From: Paraktedonobacter sp039923935
GTDB taxonomy: Bacteria; Chloroflexota; Ktedonobacteria; Ktedonobacterales; Ktedonobacteraceae
Assembly: GCA_039923935.1 (NCBI GenBank)
Contig: JBDTBU010000056.1
Location: forward strand, 1-6,764
Direction: 5' to 3'
DNA length: 6,764 nt
How positions within the stretch are numbered: position 1 is the stretch's first letter; the number at the start of each line of letters is the position of its first letter. The position numbers were made by a program, and so were the translations under genes. The notes under the pieces are model-generated. The model was given only the letters and a program-made list of their open reading frames with translations. It searched no databases and was not told the origin of the DNA. Shown here piece by piece: positions 1 through 5,403 of this stretch.

Positions 1-103
1 AGTCCCGATCAGCGCAATATCAACGCGACAACCTCTGACCGCCTGGCCGATTTTGGCGGAGGTAGTACTTTTTATACAAACCTAGTTCGAGTGGATGCTT
101 GCT

Positions 104-112
104 TGCTATAAT
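104..112 (+). promoter_or_regulatory. Extended -10 promoter element upstream of the sensor kinase
   Basis: The bases TGC-TATAAT form a perfect -10 hexamer (107-112) preceded by the TGn extension typical of extended -10 sigma-70 promoters. No good -35 hexamer sits at the usual distance (the best is a weak TTCGAG at 86-91, 15 bp away), which fits an extended -10 promoter. Transcription would start near 118-120, giving a leader of about 125 nt before the kinase start at 244. That leader contains the short ORF at 148 and the inverted repeat at 156-189. Confidence 0.5.
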
Positions 113-147
113 AGCTTTCAGAGGATCAGTAAAAAGGTGAGAAGACG

Positions 148-174
148 ATGGTAAAGCAGCTTGTTTGTAACTGA
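148..174 (+). CDS. Putative 8-codon upstream ORF (leader peptide) in the kinase leader
   Basis: This ORF encodes MVKQLVCN and ends at TGA (172-174). It has the best ribosome binding site of the region, AAGGTGAG at 134-141, 6 nt before the ATG. It lies about 29 nt after the predicted transcription start. It is in the same reading frame as the kinase, so only the TGA separates this ATG from the kinase coding frame. Codons 3-6 overlap the left arm of the inverted repeat at 156-189. The peptide is not enriched in any single amino acid, so classical amino-acid attenuation is not indicated. It may be a regulatory leader ORF, a relic of an older kinase start broken by a stop codon, or chance. Confidence 0.3.
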   Translation: MVKQLVCN

Positions 175-189
175 TACCAATCAAGCTGC
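156..189 (+). repeat. Inverted repeat (8-bp stem, 18-nt loop) in the kinase leader
   Basis: GCAGCTTG (156-163) is the exact reverse complement of CAAGCTGC (182-189). In RNA this forms an 8-bp stem with an 18-nt loop holding the stop codon of the short upstream ORF. It is not followed by a T-run, so it is not a standard terminator. A ribosome translating the upstream ORF would cover the left arm, so translation and folding would compete. As DNA, the spacing of the two arms could also suit a dimeric regulator. Confidence 0.4.
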
Positions 190-227
190 CTTTGCTTGCG
201 CAATTGTAGTCCGGTTCCTAACAAGAG

Positions 228-235
228 AAGTGAGG
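228..235 (+). promoter_or_regulatory. Ribosome binding site for the sensor kinase
   Basis: AAGTGAGG lies 8 nt before the GTG at 244 and favours that start over the in-frame TTG at 196, which has no purine-rich stretch in front of it. Confidence 0.45.
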
Positions 236-243
236 CATACGAC

Positions 244-1683
244 GTGGAACAACAGCCCGCGTCTGGTCATGACCCGGTGAGCAGTCGCGATTACGAAAGT
301 AGCCCTGAATACCTGCGCGAAGTTCTCAACTATGTGGTTGAGATAGGCGCTTCTTTGCGTTTACAAATGGATACGGACACCCTTCTGAAGCGGATCGCGG
401 CCACTTCCTGTCAGGCTTTGCGTTGCCGCTACACGGTCATCTATCTCTTTGATGGCACGAGTTTTTTTTGCGTAGCAGCCAACAGTGGCCTCAACGTTGC
501 TGAAGAGGAGTATTTGCGCCAGCATCCTTTACCAGCGGCAGTGGTAGCACGTATCGTTGATGAGCAATATCGCCTGAGCAACTCCTATTTTCTCCCTGCC
601 GAGGCACCGATCTGGCAGGACAAAGCCTTTGCCAGCTATTTTGTGATTGTGAATCCCTCATCGGAGCAGTTAATGCCCACTGCGCTCTCCGCGTCCAACT
701 ATATGTGGCGTGTTGAAGACCTGATGATTGTGCCGCTGAGAGGTGGCGATGGTCAGTTGCTCGGTTTTTTAACGCCTGACGCACCCCTGAATGAGTTACG
801 TCCGACCACAGAAAGGATGGGCTTATTTGAACTGTTCGCCAATCAAGCAGCGGTGGTCATCGAAGGTGCACGCCTGTATAGTGAGTTGCGTACGACGATT
901 TGGCAAGCGAGAGAGTCGGAGCGCATCAAAAATAATTTCCTGTTAACAGCTTCGCATGAGTTGCGCACGCCCCTGACAGCAGTGCAGGGCTATCTAGAAC
1001 TGTTGGGCGACTATGGAGAGACGCTTGATGACGAGTCCAAGGCGCGGTTTATTCAGAATGCCCGGCGTGGTTGCGATGAGCTAGTACTTTTGTTGGGCAA
1101 TGTGCTGGATGCCACTCATCTGGATACGGGGAAGGTCGTCTTTAAAGCAGGCACAGTTTACCTTGCCCAATCAACGCGCTTGATCCTTGAGATCCTGGAG
1201 CCGATCATCACCCGTGAGCAACGTCCAATTGATGTCCAGATTCCCCCCGATCTGTGCGTTTGGGCGGATGAACTCCGCTTGCGCCAGATTTTGCTCAATT
1301 TGTTGGGAAATGCGCTGAAATATACTCCGACTGGCTCGCGGATTGCGCTCAAGGCCATACGTGTTGATGTCGAGCATGTACGGGCATATCTCCAACGGGA
1401 TGCGGGCGAGCCGCGCACCTTAGATTCTGCGTCGAATACGTTTGTAGTGCTCGCTGTACGTGACTGGGGGCCAGGAGTTACCCCAGGGGAGCAAGCGCAA
1501 CTGTTTACCCGGTTCACACGTCTGGAAGCGGCTAGAAACAGCTCTCAACATGGGTTCGGGCTTGGCCTGTATCTTTGCCGTCAGCTTGTCACAGCGATGG
1601 GTGGTGCGATTTGGATGGAGAGTAGCGGCGTGCCTGGCGCTGGAGCCATCTTTTTTGTCGCATTGCCCACAGGTAAGGGATAG
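244..1683 (+). CDS. Soluble GAF-domain sensor histidine kinase
   Basis: The protein has 479 residues from the GTG at 244; an in-frame TTG at 196 would add 16. It should sense a signal in the cytoplasm, autophosphorylate on histidine and pass the phosphate to a response regulator. Residues about 36-210 look like a GAF domain, ending in the typical NQAAVVIEGARLYSELR helix. A helical linker leads to HisKA with the H-box SHELRTPL (phospho-acceptor His238). The HATPase_c domain shows the N-box LLNLLGNALKY (Asn356), G1 box DWGPGV (407-412), F-box LFTRFTRLE and G2 box GFGLGL (437-442). About 25 extra residues lie between N and G1 boxes. There is no transmembrane segment, signal peptide or receiver domain. 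No response regulator is encoded in the window, so the partner is unknown. All catalytic motifs look intact. The GAF ligand cannot be told from sequence. Confidence 0.93.
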   Translation: MEQQPASGHDPVSSRDYESSPEYLREVLNYVVEIGASLRLQMDTDTLLKRIAATSCQALRCRYTVIYLFDGTSFFCVAANSGLNVAEEEYLRQHPLPAAVVARIVDEQYRLSNSYFLPAEAPIWQDKAFASYFVIVNPSSEQLMPTALSASNYMWRVEDLMIVPLRGGDGQLLGFLTPDAPLNELRPTTERMGLFELFANQAAVVIEGARLYSELRTTIWQARESERIKNNFLLTASHELRTPLTAVQGYLELLGDYGETLDDESKARFIQNARRGCDELVLLLGNVLDATHLDTGKVVFKAGTVYLAQSTRLILEILEPIITREQRPIDVQIPPDLCVWADELRLRQILLNLLGNALKYTPTGSRIALKAIRVDVEHVRAYLQRDAGEPRTLDSASNTFVVLAVRDWGPGVTPGEQAQLFTRFTRLEAARNSSQHGFGLGLYLCRQLVTAMGGAIWMESSGVPGAGAIFFVALPTGKG

Positions 1684-1694
1684 AACCAGACAAT

Positions 1695-1724
1695 TTGACG
1701 GCCTGCAACGGGCTATGTTACCAT
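1695..1724 (+). promoter_or_regulatory. Candidate promoter for the 116-residue protein gene
   Basis: TTGACG (1695-1700, 5 of 6 matches to the -35 consensus) and TACCAT (1719-1724, 4 of 6 matches to -10) are separated by 18 bp. They lie in the 82-bp gap between the kinase and the next gene. If used, the small gene is transcribed independently; readthrough from the kinase is also possible, since no terminator is visible in the gap. Confidence 0.35.
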
Positions 1725-1765
1725 AAGCCCCAGAAGATAGATATTAACGAAGGGGAGCCCGTGAC

Positions 1766-2116
1766 ATGAATCTCTATGAACAGTTGCTGGTCGTACGCGA
1801 ACGCCTGGAGGGAATCGGCGCACATGACGATAGTATGGATCTCGTCGAGATGCTTCTGAAGCGAGCCGAGCCAGCAAAAAACGACAAAACCAATGCGTCG
1901 CAGGTCCAGGTTATGCGCCATATGCTGCGTATGAACGAAGTTGCTGATAATTATAACATCTACAACGATTTGCAGGAATTAATCAGCGAACGGGGCGAAG
2001 TTGAGATCAAAGACCGCGAAGATTCCGCCCCGGCTGCATACGTTGATACTGAGCGCCACCCCCGACCCAAGTCTTTTTATAAGGCCAAGAAAGAGCGCGA
2101 AAAGCGGAAGAGCTAA
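1766..2116 (+). CDS. Small charged protein of unknown function
   Basis: I do not recognise this 116-residue protein. The ATG at 1766 has a strong ribosome binding site, AAGGGGAG (1750-1757), 8 nt upstream, which makes the gene convincing. Residues 1-75 are rich in Leu, Glu, Arg and Met and look helical. Residues 76-100 are acidic, then Pro-containing and probably disordered. The tail (102-116, PKSFYKAKKEREKRKS) is strongly basic, the kind of tail that can bind nucleic acid or acidic surfaces. There is no signal peptide, transmembrane segment, Cys pair or recognisable catalytic motif. It lies 82 bp after the kinase on the same strand and ends 4 bp from the end of pspA on the other strand. A functional link to either neighbour is unproven. 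Confidence 0.75.
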   Translation: MNLYEQLLVVRERLEGIGAHDDSMDLVEMLLKRAEPAKNDKTNASQVQVMRHMLRMNEVADNYNIYNDLQELISERGEVEIKDREDSAPAAYVDTERHPRPKSFYKAKKEREKRKS

Positions 2117-2120
2117 CCTT

Positions 2121-2873
2121 TTAGGAGGTTGGCCCTTCAATGTGTTTTTGGCTAGTTTGTGGACCGCCGAGTTGCATTTGTTGTTTTAAAGCCTGAAGCT
2201 GATCGTCAACACTCTGTTCGGCTGAGATTTTTTGCAATTCGCGGTCCAGTTCACTTCCACCGCCTGCGGGCAGTGCCTGCATACTGAAGTGATCCTCATC
2301 AATCAGAGTCTCCATCGCGTCGGCGCGAGCCTGCATGGAGAGAACCTTATCCTGAGCGCGTTGCATCGCCTGCGCCATATCGCCCATCTCTGCCGATATC
2401 CCGGTGACTGTCTCGTTGATCCTGACCTGAGCCTGAGCCGCGTTGTACTGCGCCTTGACCATCTCTTTTTGCGTGCGGAATGTTTCAACACGCGTCGTCA
2501 ACTGGCGCTGCATACCGAGTAGTTTCTCTTCTTGCGTGTGCAATTGCGCGATCTGCTGCTCAAAGCTGTTGACCTGGATCAGCAGTGTCTCTTTTTCCTG
2601 GAGCGCCATACGCGCTAGATCCTCGCGATTGACTGTTAGTGCTTGGCGAGCCTGTTGATCTCGCTGATTAGCTTTATCGAGCATTTGCGATTGTTGTAAC
2701 TCCAAACGCTTTTTCGCCGTCACAACATCGGCGACTGAACGCTTCATCTCCTGCAATTGCTCAAGCTGTTTGCCGTATGAATAGTCCATCGTTTGCCCAG
2801 GATCTTCAGCTTTATCCAGAGCTGCATTGGCGCGAACCCTAAAAAGCATTGCGATCCGTGAAAAGATGCCCAT
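2121..2873 (-). CDS. pspA: PspA/IM30 family phage-shock / membrane-stress protein
   Basis: This 250-residue protein belongs to the PspA/IM30 (Vipp1) family of ESCRT-III-like proteins, which coat the inner face of the cytoplasmic membrane and stabilise it under stress. The start MGIFSRIAMLFRVRANAALD is the usual amphipathic N-terminal helix. The segment EDPGQTMDYSYGKQLEQLQ (about 23-41) matches the family, and residues about 35-195 form a long Gln/Ala/Glu-rich coiled coil with no transmembrane span. A Gly-rich linker (AGGGS, 203-207) leads to a short terminal helix and a polar tail, making the protein slightly longer than typical PspA (about 220-230 residues). The start at 2873 is fixed by AGGAGG 4 nt upstream; a reading extending to 2966 gives unrelated sequence. 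No pspF, pspB or pspC lies nearby, so control is likely different from the enterobacterial system. Confidence 0.92.
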   Translation of the reverse strand: MGIFSRIAMLFRVRANAALDKAEDPGQTMDYSYGKQLEQLQEMKRSVADVVTAKKRLELQQSQMLDKANQRDQQARQALTVNREDLARMALQEKETLLIQVNSFEQQIAQLHTQEEKLLGMQRQLTTRVETFRTQKEMVKAQYNAAQAQVRINETVTGISAEMGDMAQAMQRAQDKVLSMQARADAMETLIDEDHFSMQALPAGGGSELDRELQKISAEQSVDDQLQALKQQMQLGGPQTSQKHIEGPTS

Positions 2874-2877
2874 GCTT

Positions 2878-2883
2878 CCTCCT
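2878..2883 (-). promoter_or_regulatory. Ribosome binding site deciding the pspA start
   Basis: On the minus strand a perfect AGGAGG lies 4 nt before the ATG at 2873. This rules out the in-frame upstream ATG codons, which have no such site and would add 31 residues without PspA character. Confidence 0.7.
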
Positions 2884-2965
2884 CTAACGCGCGGCTTCGG
2901 CGCATTGTTTTTTTTGTATACTTTGTAGAACGAGTGCCCAGACGAAATCTCAAACATCTCTCCCA

Positions 2966-2974
2966 ATCATACCA
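2966..2974 (-). promoter_or_regulatory. Candidate extended -10 promoter for pspA
   Basis: Read on the minus strand, TGG-TATGAT is an extended -10 element with 5 of 6 hexamer matches. There is no convincing -35. It would give a 5' leader of about 85 nt before the pspA ATG, containing an A-rich run (about 2907-2915). The start sites of pspA and the divergent tRNA promoter lie about 95 bp apart. Confidence 0.35.
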
Positions 2975-3018
2975 TAAACCGGCTGTGTTTGCCCTCGAAA
3001 AAATGCCCCGTGAAATGC

Positions 3019-3047
3019 TTGACTTTTTGGAGAGGATCTTTTATACT
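3019..3047 (+). promoter_or_regulatory. Sigma-70 type promoter of tRNA-Gly
   Basis: TTGACT (3019-3024) and TATACT (3042-3047) are separated by exactly 17 bp. Each matches its consensus at 5 of 6 positions. The predicted start near 3053-3055 leaves only a short 5' leader before the tRNA at 3062. This is the best promoter in the window. Confidence 0.75.
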
Positions 3048-3061
3048 TTAAGAAGTTACTC

Positions 3062-3133
3062 GCGGGTTTGGTGTAGTGGTAACATGCAACTTTCCCAAAG
3101 TTGAGACCACGGGTCCGAATCCCGTAACCCGCT
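3062..3133 (+). tRNA. tRNA-Gly, anticodon CCC
   Basis: A complete cloverleaf can be drawn. The acceptor stem GCGGGTT (3062-3068) pairs perfectly with AACCCGC (3126-3132), and the discriminator is T3133. The D stem GTGT/ACAT (3071-3074, 3082-3085) contains one G-T wobble, with loop AGTGGTA. The anticodon stem CAACT/AGTTG holds loop TTCCCAA, giving anticodon CCC (3094-3096), which reads the Gly codon GGG. The variable loop has 5 nt, and the T stem is ACGGG/CCCGT. The CCA end is not encoded and must be added enzymatically. The T loop reads TCCGAAT instead of the usual TTCGAAT, so position 55 is C where nearly all elongator tRNAs have U (pseudouridine). U73, often seen in bacterial tRNA-Gly, is kept. 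A strong promoter and an adjacent hairpin support an expressed gene. Confidence 0.9.
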
Positions 3134-3138
3134 TTTTC

Positions 3139-3170
3139 AAGAGCCTCTAGCATGTGCTAGAGGCTCTTTC
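3139..3170 (+). terminator. Hairpin terminator behind tRNA-Gly
   Basis: A perfect 13-bp stem (3139-3151 with 3156-3168) encloses the 4-nt loop ATGT and begins 5 nt after the tRNA. The T-run after it is short (TTTC), so this is a moderate Rho-independent terminator for the plus strand. Minus-strand transcripts from the MFS gene meet the same hairpin about 45 nt after their stop codon. On that strand it is followed by an A-rich sequence, so it is less likely to terminate them. Confidence 0.65.
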
Positions 3171-3212
3171 GTTGCAGCATATGGCGAGCAAAAGGGGCAT
3201 ACACTGCACCAT

Positions 3213-4568
3213 TTAACTTGCGACATGCTGGATGGTTTCTTGCATACGGCGCATATCTCGGCTCACGGTACGCAGGCCGAGTAGACAGATCAGGCCAGCG
3301 ATAAACAGGCCGGTTGGCGCGGTCAACAGCAGGGCTAACTGTAGCGAGGTTTTGCCAGCCAGTGCCCCAATGACGAACGGCGCGGCTGCATCTCCGAGCA
3401 AGTGTGCCAGCAGGAGCGAAAGGCCGATGGCTGTAGAGCGCATCTCAGGCGCGACCACATCCTGGATCACGGCGTTGAGCGGGCCGGTGCAGAAATTCAG
3501 CGTGACGGCTGCCAGGATAAAGACCACAATAAACGGCCAAAGTGTGTGGAACAGCAACGCCACCAGGACCAGCGGCGCACCAATCAGCAGACCTCCAGCA
3601 GCCACCAGCAAGCGGCCTTCGGGCAGGCGTTTTTGAAATGTGTCAGCCAGCCAACCGCCAACGACAGTGCCAACCAAGCCGCCAATGACCAGGACCGCAC
3701 CGGCAATCAGACCTGCTTTAGTGAGGCTCATCGGGCTAAAGGGTGTCGAAAAGGTATCGACGATATAACTGGTCAGCCAGAACGAGGTGCCGCCGATGGT
3801 AAAGAAGCTAAAGACGAGAGCGCCCACTAGCACCCAGTAGGTAGGAATTTTGAGCAGCTTTTGAAGTGTGATCCCGAAATCTTTGCCAATCCCGCCATGC
3901 AGGTGTTGCTCAGGCTCCCCGTTTGCCAGCCCCTCTTCACTATTGTCGAAAGCGCCGCGTGTTGGTTCGGCCATACGCCAAGCCAGGAAGGCACAGAGCA
4001 GGCCAGGCAGGCCAACGATATAGAAGGCCCAGCGCCAGCCCAGGTTCTCAGCGATCAGTCCCCCCATCGTAAATCCGATAGCCGCACCGATTAGTGTGCC
4101 CATCGACCAATAAGAGAGCACGCGTCCGCGATGCGCTTTGGGGAAGTAGTCACCGAGCAAAGAGAGCGAGGCCGGGGCGTAGCCAGCTTCACCGATGCCC
4201 AGAACCGAGCGCACTATGAAAAGCTGGGTGAAGTTGCGTGCCAGACCAGCTAGCACCGTTGCTACACTCCAGATGCCCACACAGAGGCCCACGATATTTT
4301 TGCGCACACTGCGGTCTCCCCAAACTCCCAAAGGCAGCGTGGCGAGTGCGTAGACAATCAGAAAGGACGAACCAAGCAAACCCTCTTGCAGGAAATTTAA
4401 GCCCAGGTCAACACGAATTTTTGGCAGAACTGCTGACAATACATAGCGGTCCGCGTAGTTTAATATATTGATGATTAAGAGAACAGTCAAGGCAAAACGG
4501 GCCTGTCCCTGCGTTGGTTGACGGAGCCGCTTGCTAGTGTTTTCTGGCACAGGCGTTTTTGCTGGCAT
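3213..4568 (-). CDS. MFS transporter, spinster-like, 12 TM
   Basis: This 451-residue protein has the length and hydrophobic pattern of a 12-helix major facilitator. TM1 holds NILNYADRYVLSAVLP (34-49), and GEAGYAPASLSLLGDYFP (126-143) follows; both are typical of the spinster-like MFS branch. Motif A after TM2 is GVWGDRSVRK (81-90), with a weaker second-half copy GGWLADTFQKR (304-314). A hydrophilic loop at about 200-240 separates the two six-helix halves. It sits in the cytoplasmic membrane and probably moves a small solute by proton or ion coupling; the substrate cannot be read from sequence. The start at 4568 has AAAGGA 11 nt upstream. It follows apt by 26 bp with no terminator between, so the two are probably co-transcribed. 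A link to purine or nucleobase traffic is possible but unproven. Confidence 0.88.
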   Translation of the reverse strand: MPAKTPVPENTSKRLRQPTQGQARFALTVLLIINILNYADRYVLSAVLPKIRVDLGLNFLQEGLLGSSFLIVYALATLPLGVWGDRSVRKNIVGLCVGIWSVATVLAGLARNFTQLFIVRSVLGIGEAGYAPASLSLLGDYFPKAHRGRVLSYWSMGTLIGAAIGFTMGGLIAENLGWRWAFYIVGLPGLLCAFLAWRMAEPTRGAFDNSEEGLANGEPEQHLHGGIGKDFGITLQKLLKIPTYWVLVGALVFSFFTIGGTSFWLTSYIVDTFSTPFSPMSLTKAGLIAGAVLVIGGLVGTVVGGWLADTFQKRLPEGRLLVAAGGLLIGAPLVLVALLFHTLWPFIVVFILAAVTLNFCTGPLNAVIQDVVAPEMRSTAIGLSLLLAHLLGDAAAPFVIGALAGKTSLQLALLLTAPTGLFIAGLICLLGLRTVSRDMRRMQETIQHVAS

Positions 4569-4594
4569 ACGTGGGTGTATCCTTTAATAGCGTA

Positions 4595-5116
4595 TCAGTA
4601 CTGAATCAGTGCAAAAACGTCGTGATCTTTTAGGTGGTCACGTCCGTGTAGGCCCAGTAGTTCGACCAAAAAAGCCACCCCAGCGATATGACCGCCCAAT
4701 TTCTCGACCAACTCAACCGTTGCAGAGACTGTGCCGCCGGTTGCCAGCAGGTCATCGACGATCAGTACGCGTTCGCCGGGTTTGATAGCGTCGGTATGTA
4801 TCTCAACAATATTGGTGCCATATTCCAGAGTATACTCTACATTGACGGTTGGTGCGGGCAACTTGCCAAACTTGCGCACTGGCACAAAGCCGCAATTGAG
4901 CAAATAGGCCAGCGGGGCACCAAAAATAAAGCCACGTGACTCCACACCTACGACGGTCTGAATACCTGCACCCGCGTAGTGTGCAGCCATTCGTTCTAAC
5001 GCAGCCCGGAAAGCCACGCCATCTTGCAGCATGGGAGTGATATCCTTAAACAGCACACCCTTTTGGGGGAAATCTGGAATATCGCGAATCCAGTCTTCCA
5101 GACGTATTTCAGTCAT
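4595..5116 (-). CDS. apt: Adenine phosphoribosyltransferase
   Basis: This 173-residue protein has the normal length of APRT, the cytosolic enzyme that turns adenine and PRPP into AMP and pyrophosphate in purine salvage. It begins in the family manner (LEDWIRDIPDFPQKGVLFKDITPML, about 6-30). It carries the loop VVGVESRGFIFGAPLA (55-70), the basic segment VPVRKFGKLP (78-87) and the PRPP-binding motif VLIVDDLLATGGT (117-129) with the key Asp121-Asp122. All catalytic elements are intact. The ATG at 5116 has GGAG 6 nt upstream. An in-frame TTG at 5128 overlaps that binding site and is not the start. It is the first gene of a likely two-gene operon with the MFS transporter downstream. Confidence 0.96.
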   Translation of the reverse strand: MTEIRLEDWIRDIPDFPQKGVLFKDITPMLQDGVAFRAALERMAAHYAGAGIQTVVGVESRGFIFGAPLAYLLNCGFVPVRKFGKLPAPTVNVEYTLEYGTNIVEIHTDAIKPGERVLIVDDLLATGGTVSATVELVEKLGGHIAGVAFLVELLGLHGRDHLKDHDVFALIQY

Positions 5117-5122
5117 ATATTT

Positions 5123-5126
5123 CTCC
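5123..5126 (-). promoter_or_regulatory. Ribosome binding site deciding the apt start
   Basis: GGAG on the minus strand ends 6 nt before the ATG at 5116. The upstream in-frame TTG overlaps this site and so cannot use it, which favours the 173-residue form. Confidence 0.6.
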
Positions 5127-5385
5127 AACTATTCTTTTTTTCTCTGCTCTATCGAAGAGCGTGTACATACGGCTATGCAGGGAAACAGACCATCTTCAGC
5201 AGTGTTTGAGACACTTCACAGAGAGATAACGCTCGTCAATGGTTTACCATGTTGAGCAAAAAAAAGCAAGCCACCTTCAAGATGAGATATACTATCTAAA
5301 AAACCTGCACAAATCTGTTTGCAGCAGGGCTTCGCGCGTGTTGCTCAACCCCTTCTTCATCCCGAAGCCGCAGGCTGCCCGTTTG

Positions 5386-5392
5386 AAAGGAG
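5386..5392 (+). promoter_or_regulatory. Ribosome binding site deciding the flavoprotein start
   Basis: AAAGGAG lies 11 nt before the ATG at 5404. The spacing is slightly long, but no other in-frame start has any comparable site. Confidence 0.5.
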
Positions 5393-5403
5393 CATACTCA
5401 TCC

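Larger units (their letters stand above)
5117..5403. other. Divergent intergenic region between apt and the flavoprotein gene
   Basis: This 287-bp stretch must hold the promoters of both divergent genes, but neither is clear. A TATACT at 5288-5293 is a possible -10 for the plus-strand gene, with no -35 at the right distance. Two small perfect inverted repeats are visible: GCTCT/AGAGC (5146-5150, 5156-5160) in the apt leader, and AGTGT/ACACT (5201-5205, 5211-5215). Either could be an operator or chance. The plus-strand frame is open from 5239, but without a binding site and without family resemblance, so I treat it as non-coding. Confidence 0.4.

Noticed and set aside
39..59. Small inverted repeat CCGCC/GGCGG followed by TACTTTTTATA
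   Set aside because: Only 5 bp with an 11-nt loop; the T-run starts 8 nt after the stem. Too weak to call a terminator, though it could end an upstream gene.
1..111. Plus-strand frame open from base 1 to TAA at 109-111, possible end of an upstream gene
   Set aside because: The 36 residues show no recognisable domain ending, and the stop overlaps the -10 element. The minus-strand frames here have no usable start, so no gene is called in 1-103.
196..243. TTG start at 196 for the kinase
   Set aside because: No ribosome binding site precedes it and the added 16 residues resemble nothing; the GTG at 244 has AAGTGAGG at good distance. It cannot be fully excluded.
1158..1517. Long minus-strand open frames inside the kinase gene
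   Set aside because: They lie fully inside a convincing coding region on the other strand, have no binding sites and no domain resemblance.
2001..2189. Plus-strand open frame crossing the small gene and the end of pspA
   Set aside because: Out of frame with both real genes, no binding site, composition typical of an antisense or shifted shadow.
2874..2966. N-terminal extension of PspA by 31 residues
   Set aside because: The extension overlaps the AGGAGG site and lacks PspA-like sequence; the family starts at MGIFSR.
5146..5160. Hairpin GCTCT-ATCGA-AGAGC in the apt leader as a terminator or riboswitch
   Set aside because: Only 5 bp. In the apt direction it is followed by A-rich, not T-rich, sequence. 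It is too small for a purine riboswitch, and none of the conserved purine-riboswitch core was seen.
5201..5215. Palindrome AGTGT-TTGAG-ACACT as an operator
   Set aside because: A single 5-bp perfect repeat is expected by chance, and no second copy or known operator match was seen.
5239..5403. Upstream extension of the flavoprotein by 55 residues
   Set aside because: No binding site before 5239, low-complexity and A-rich DNA, and the family normally starts near MAFPLYPATERQ; 395 residues is the expected length.
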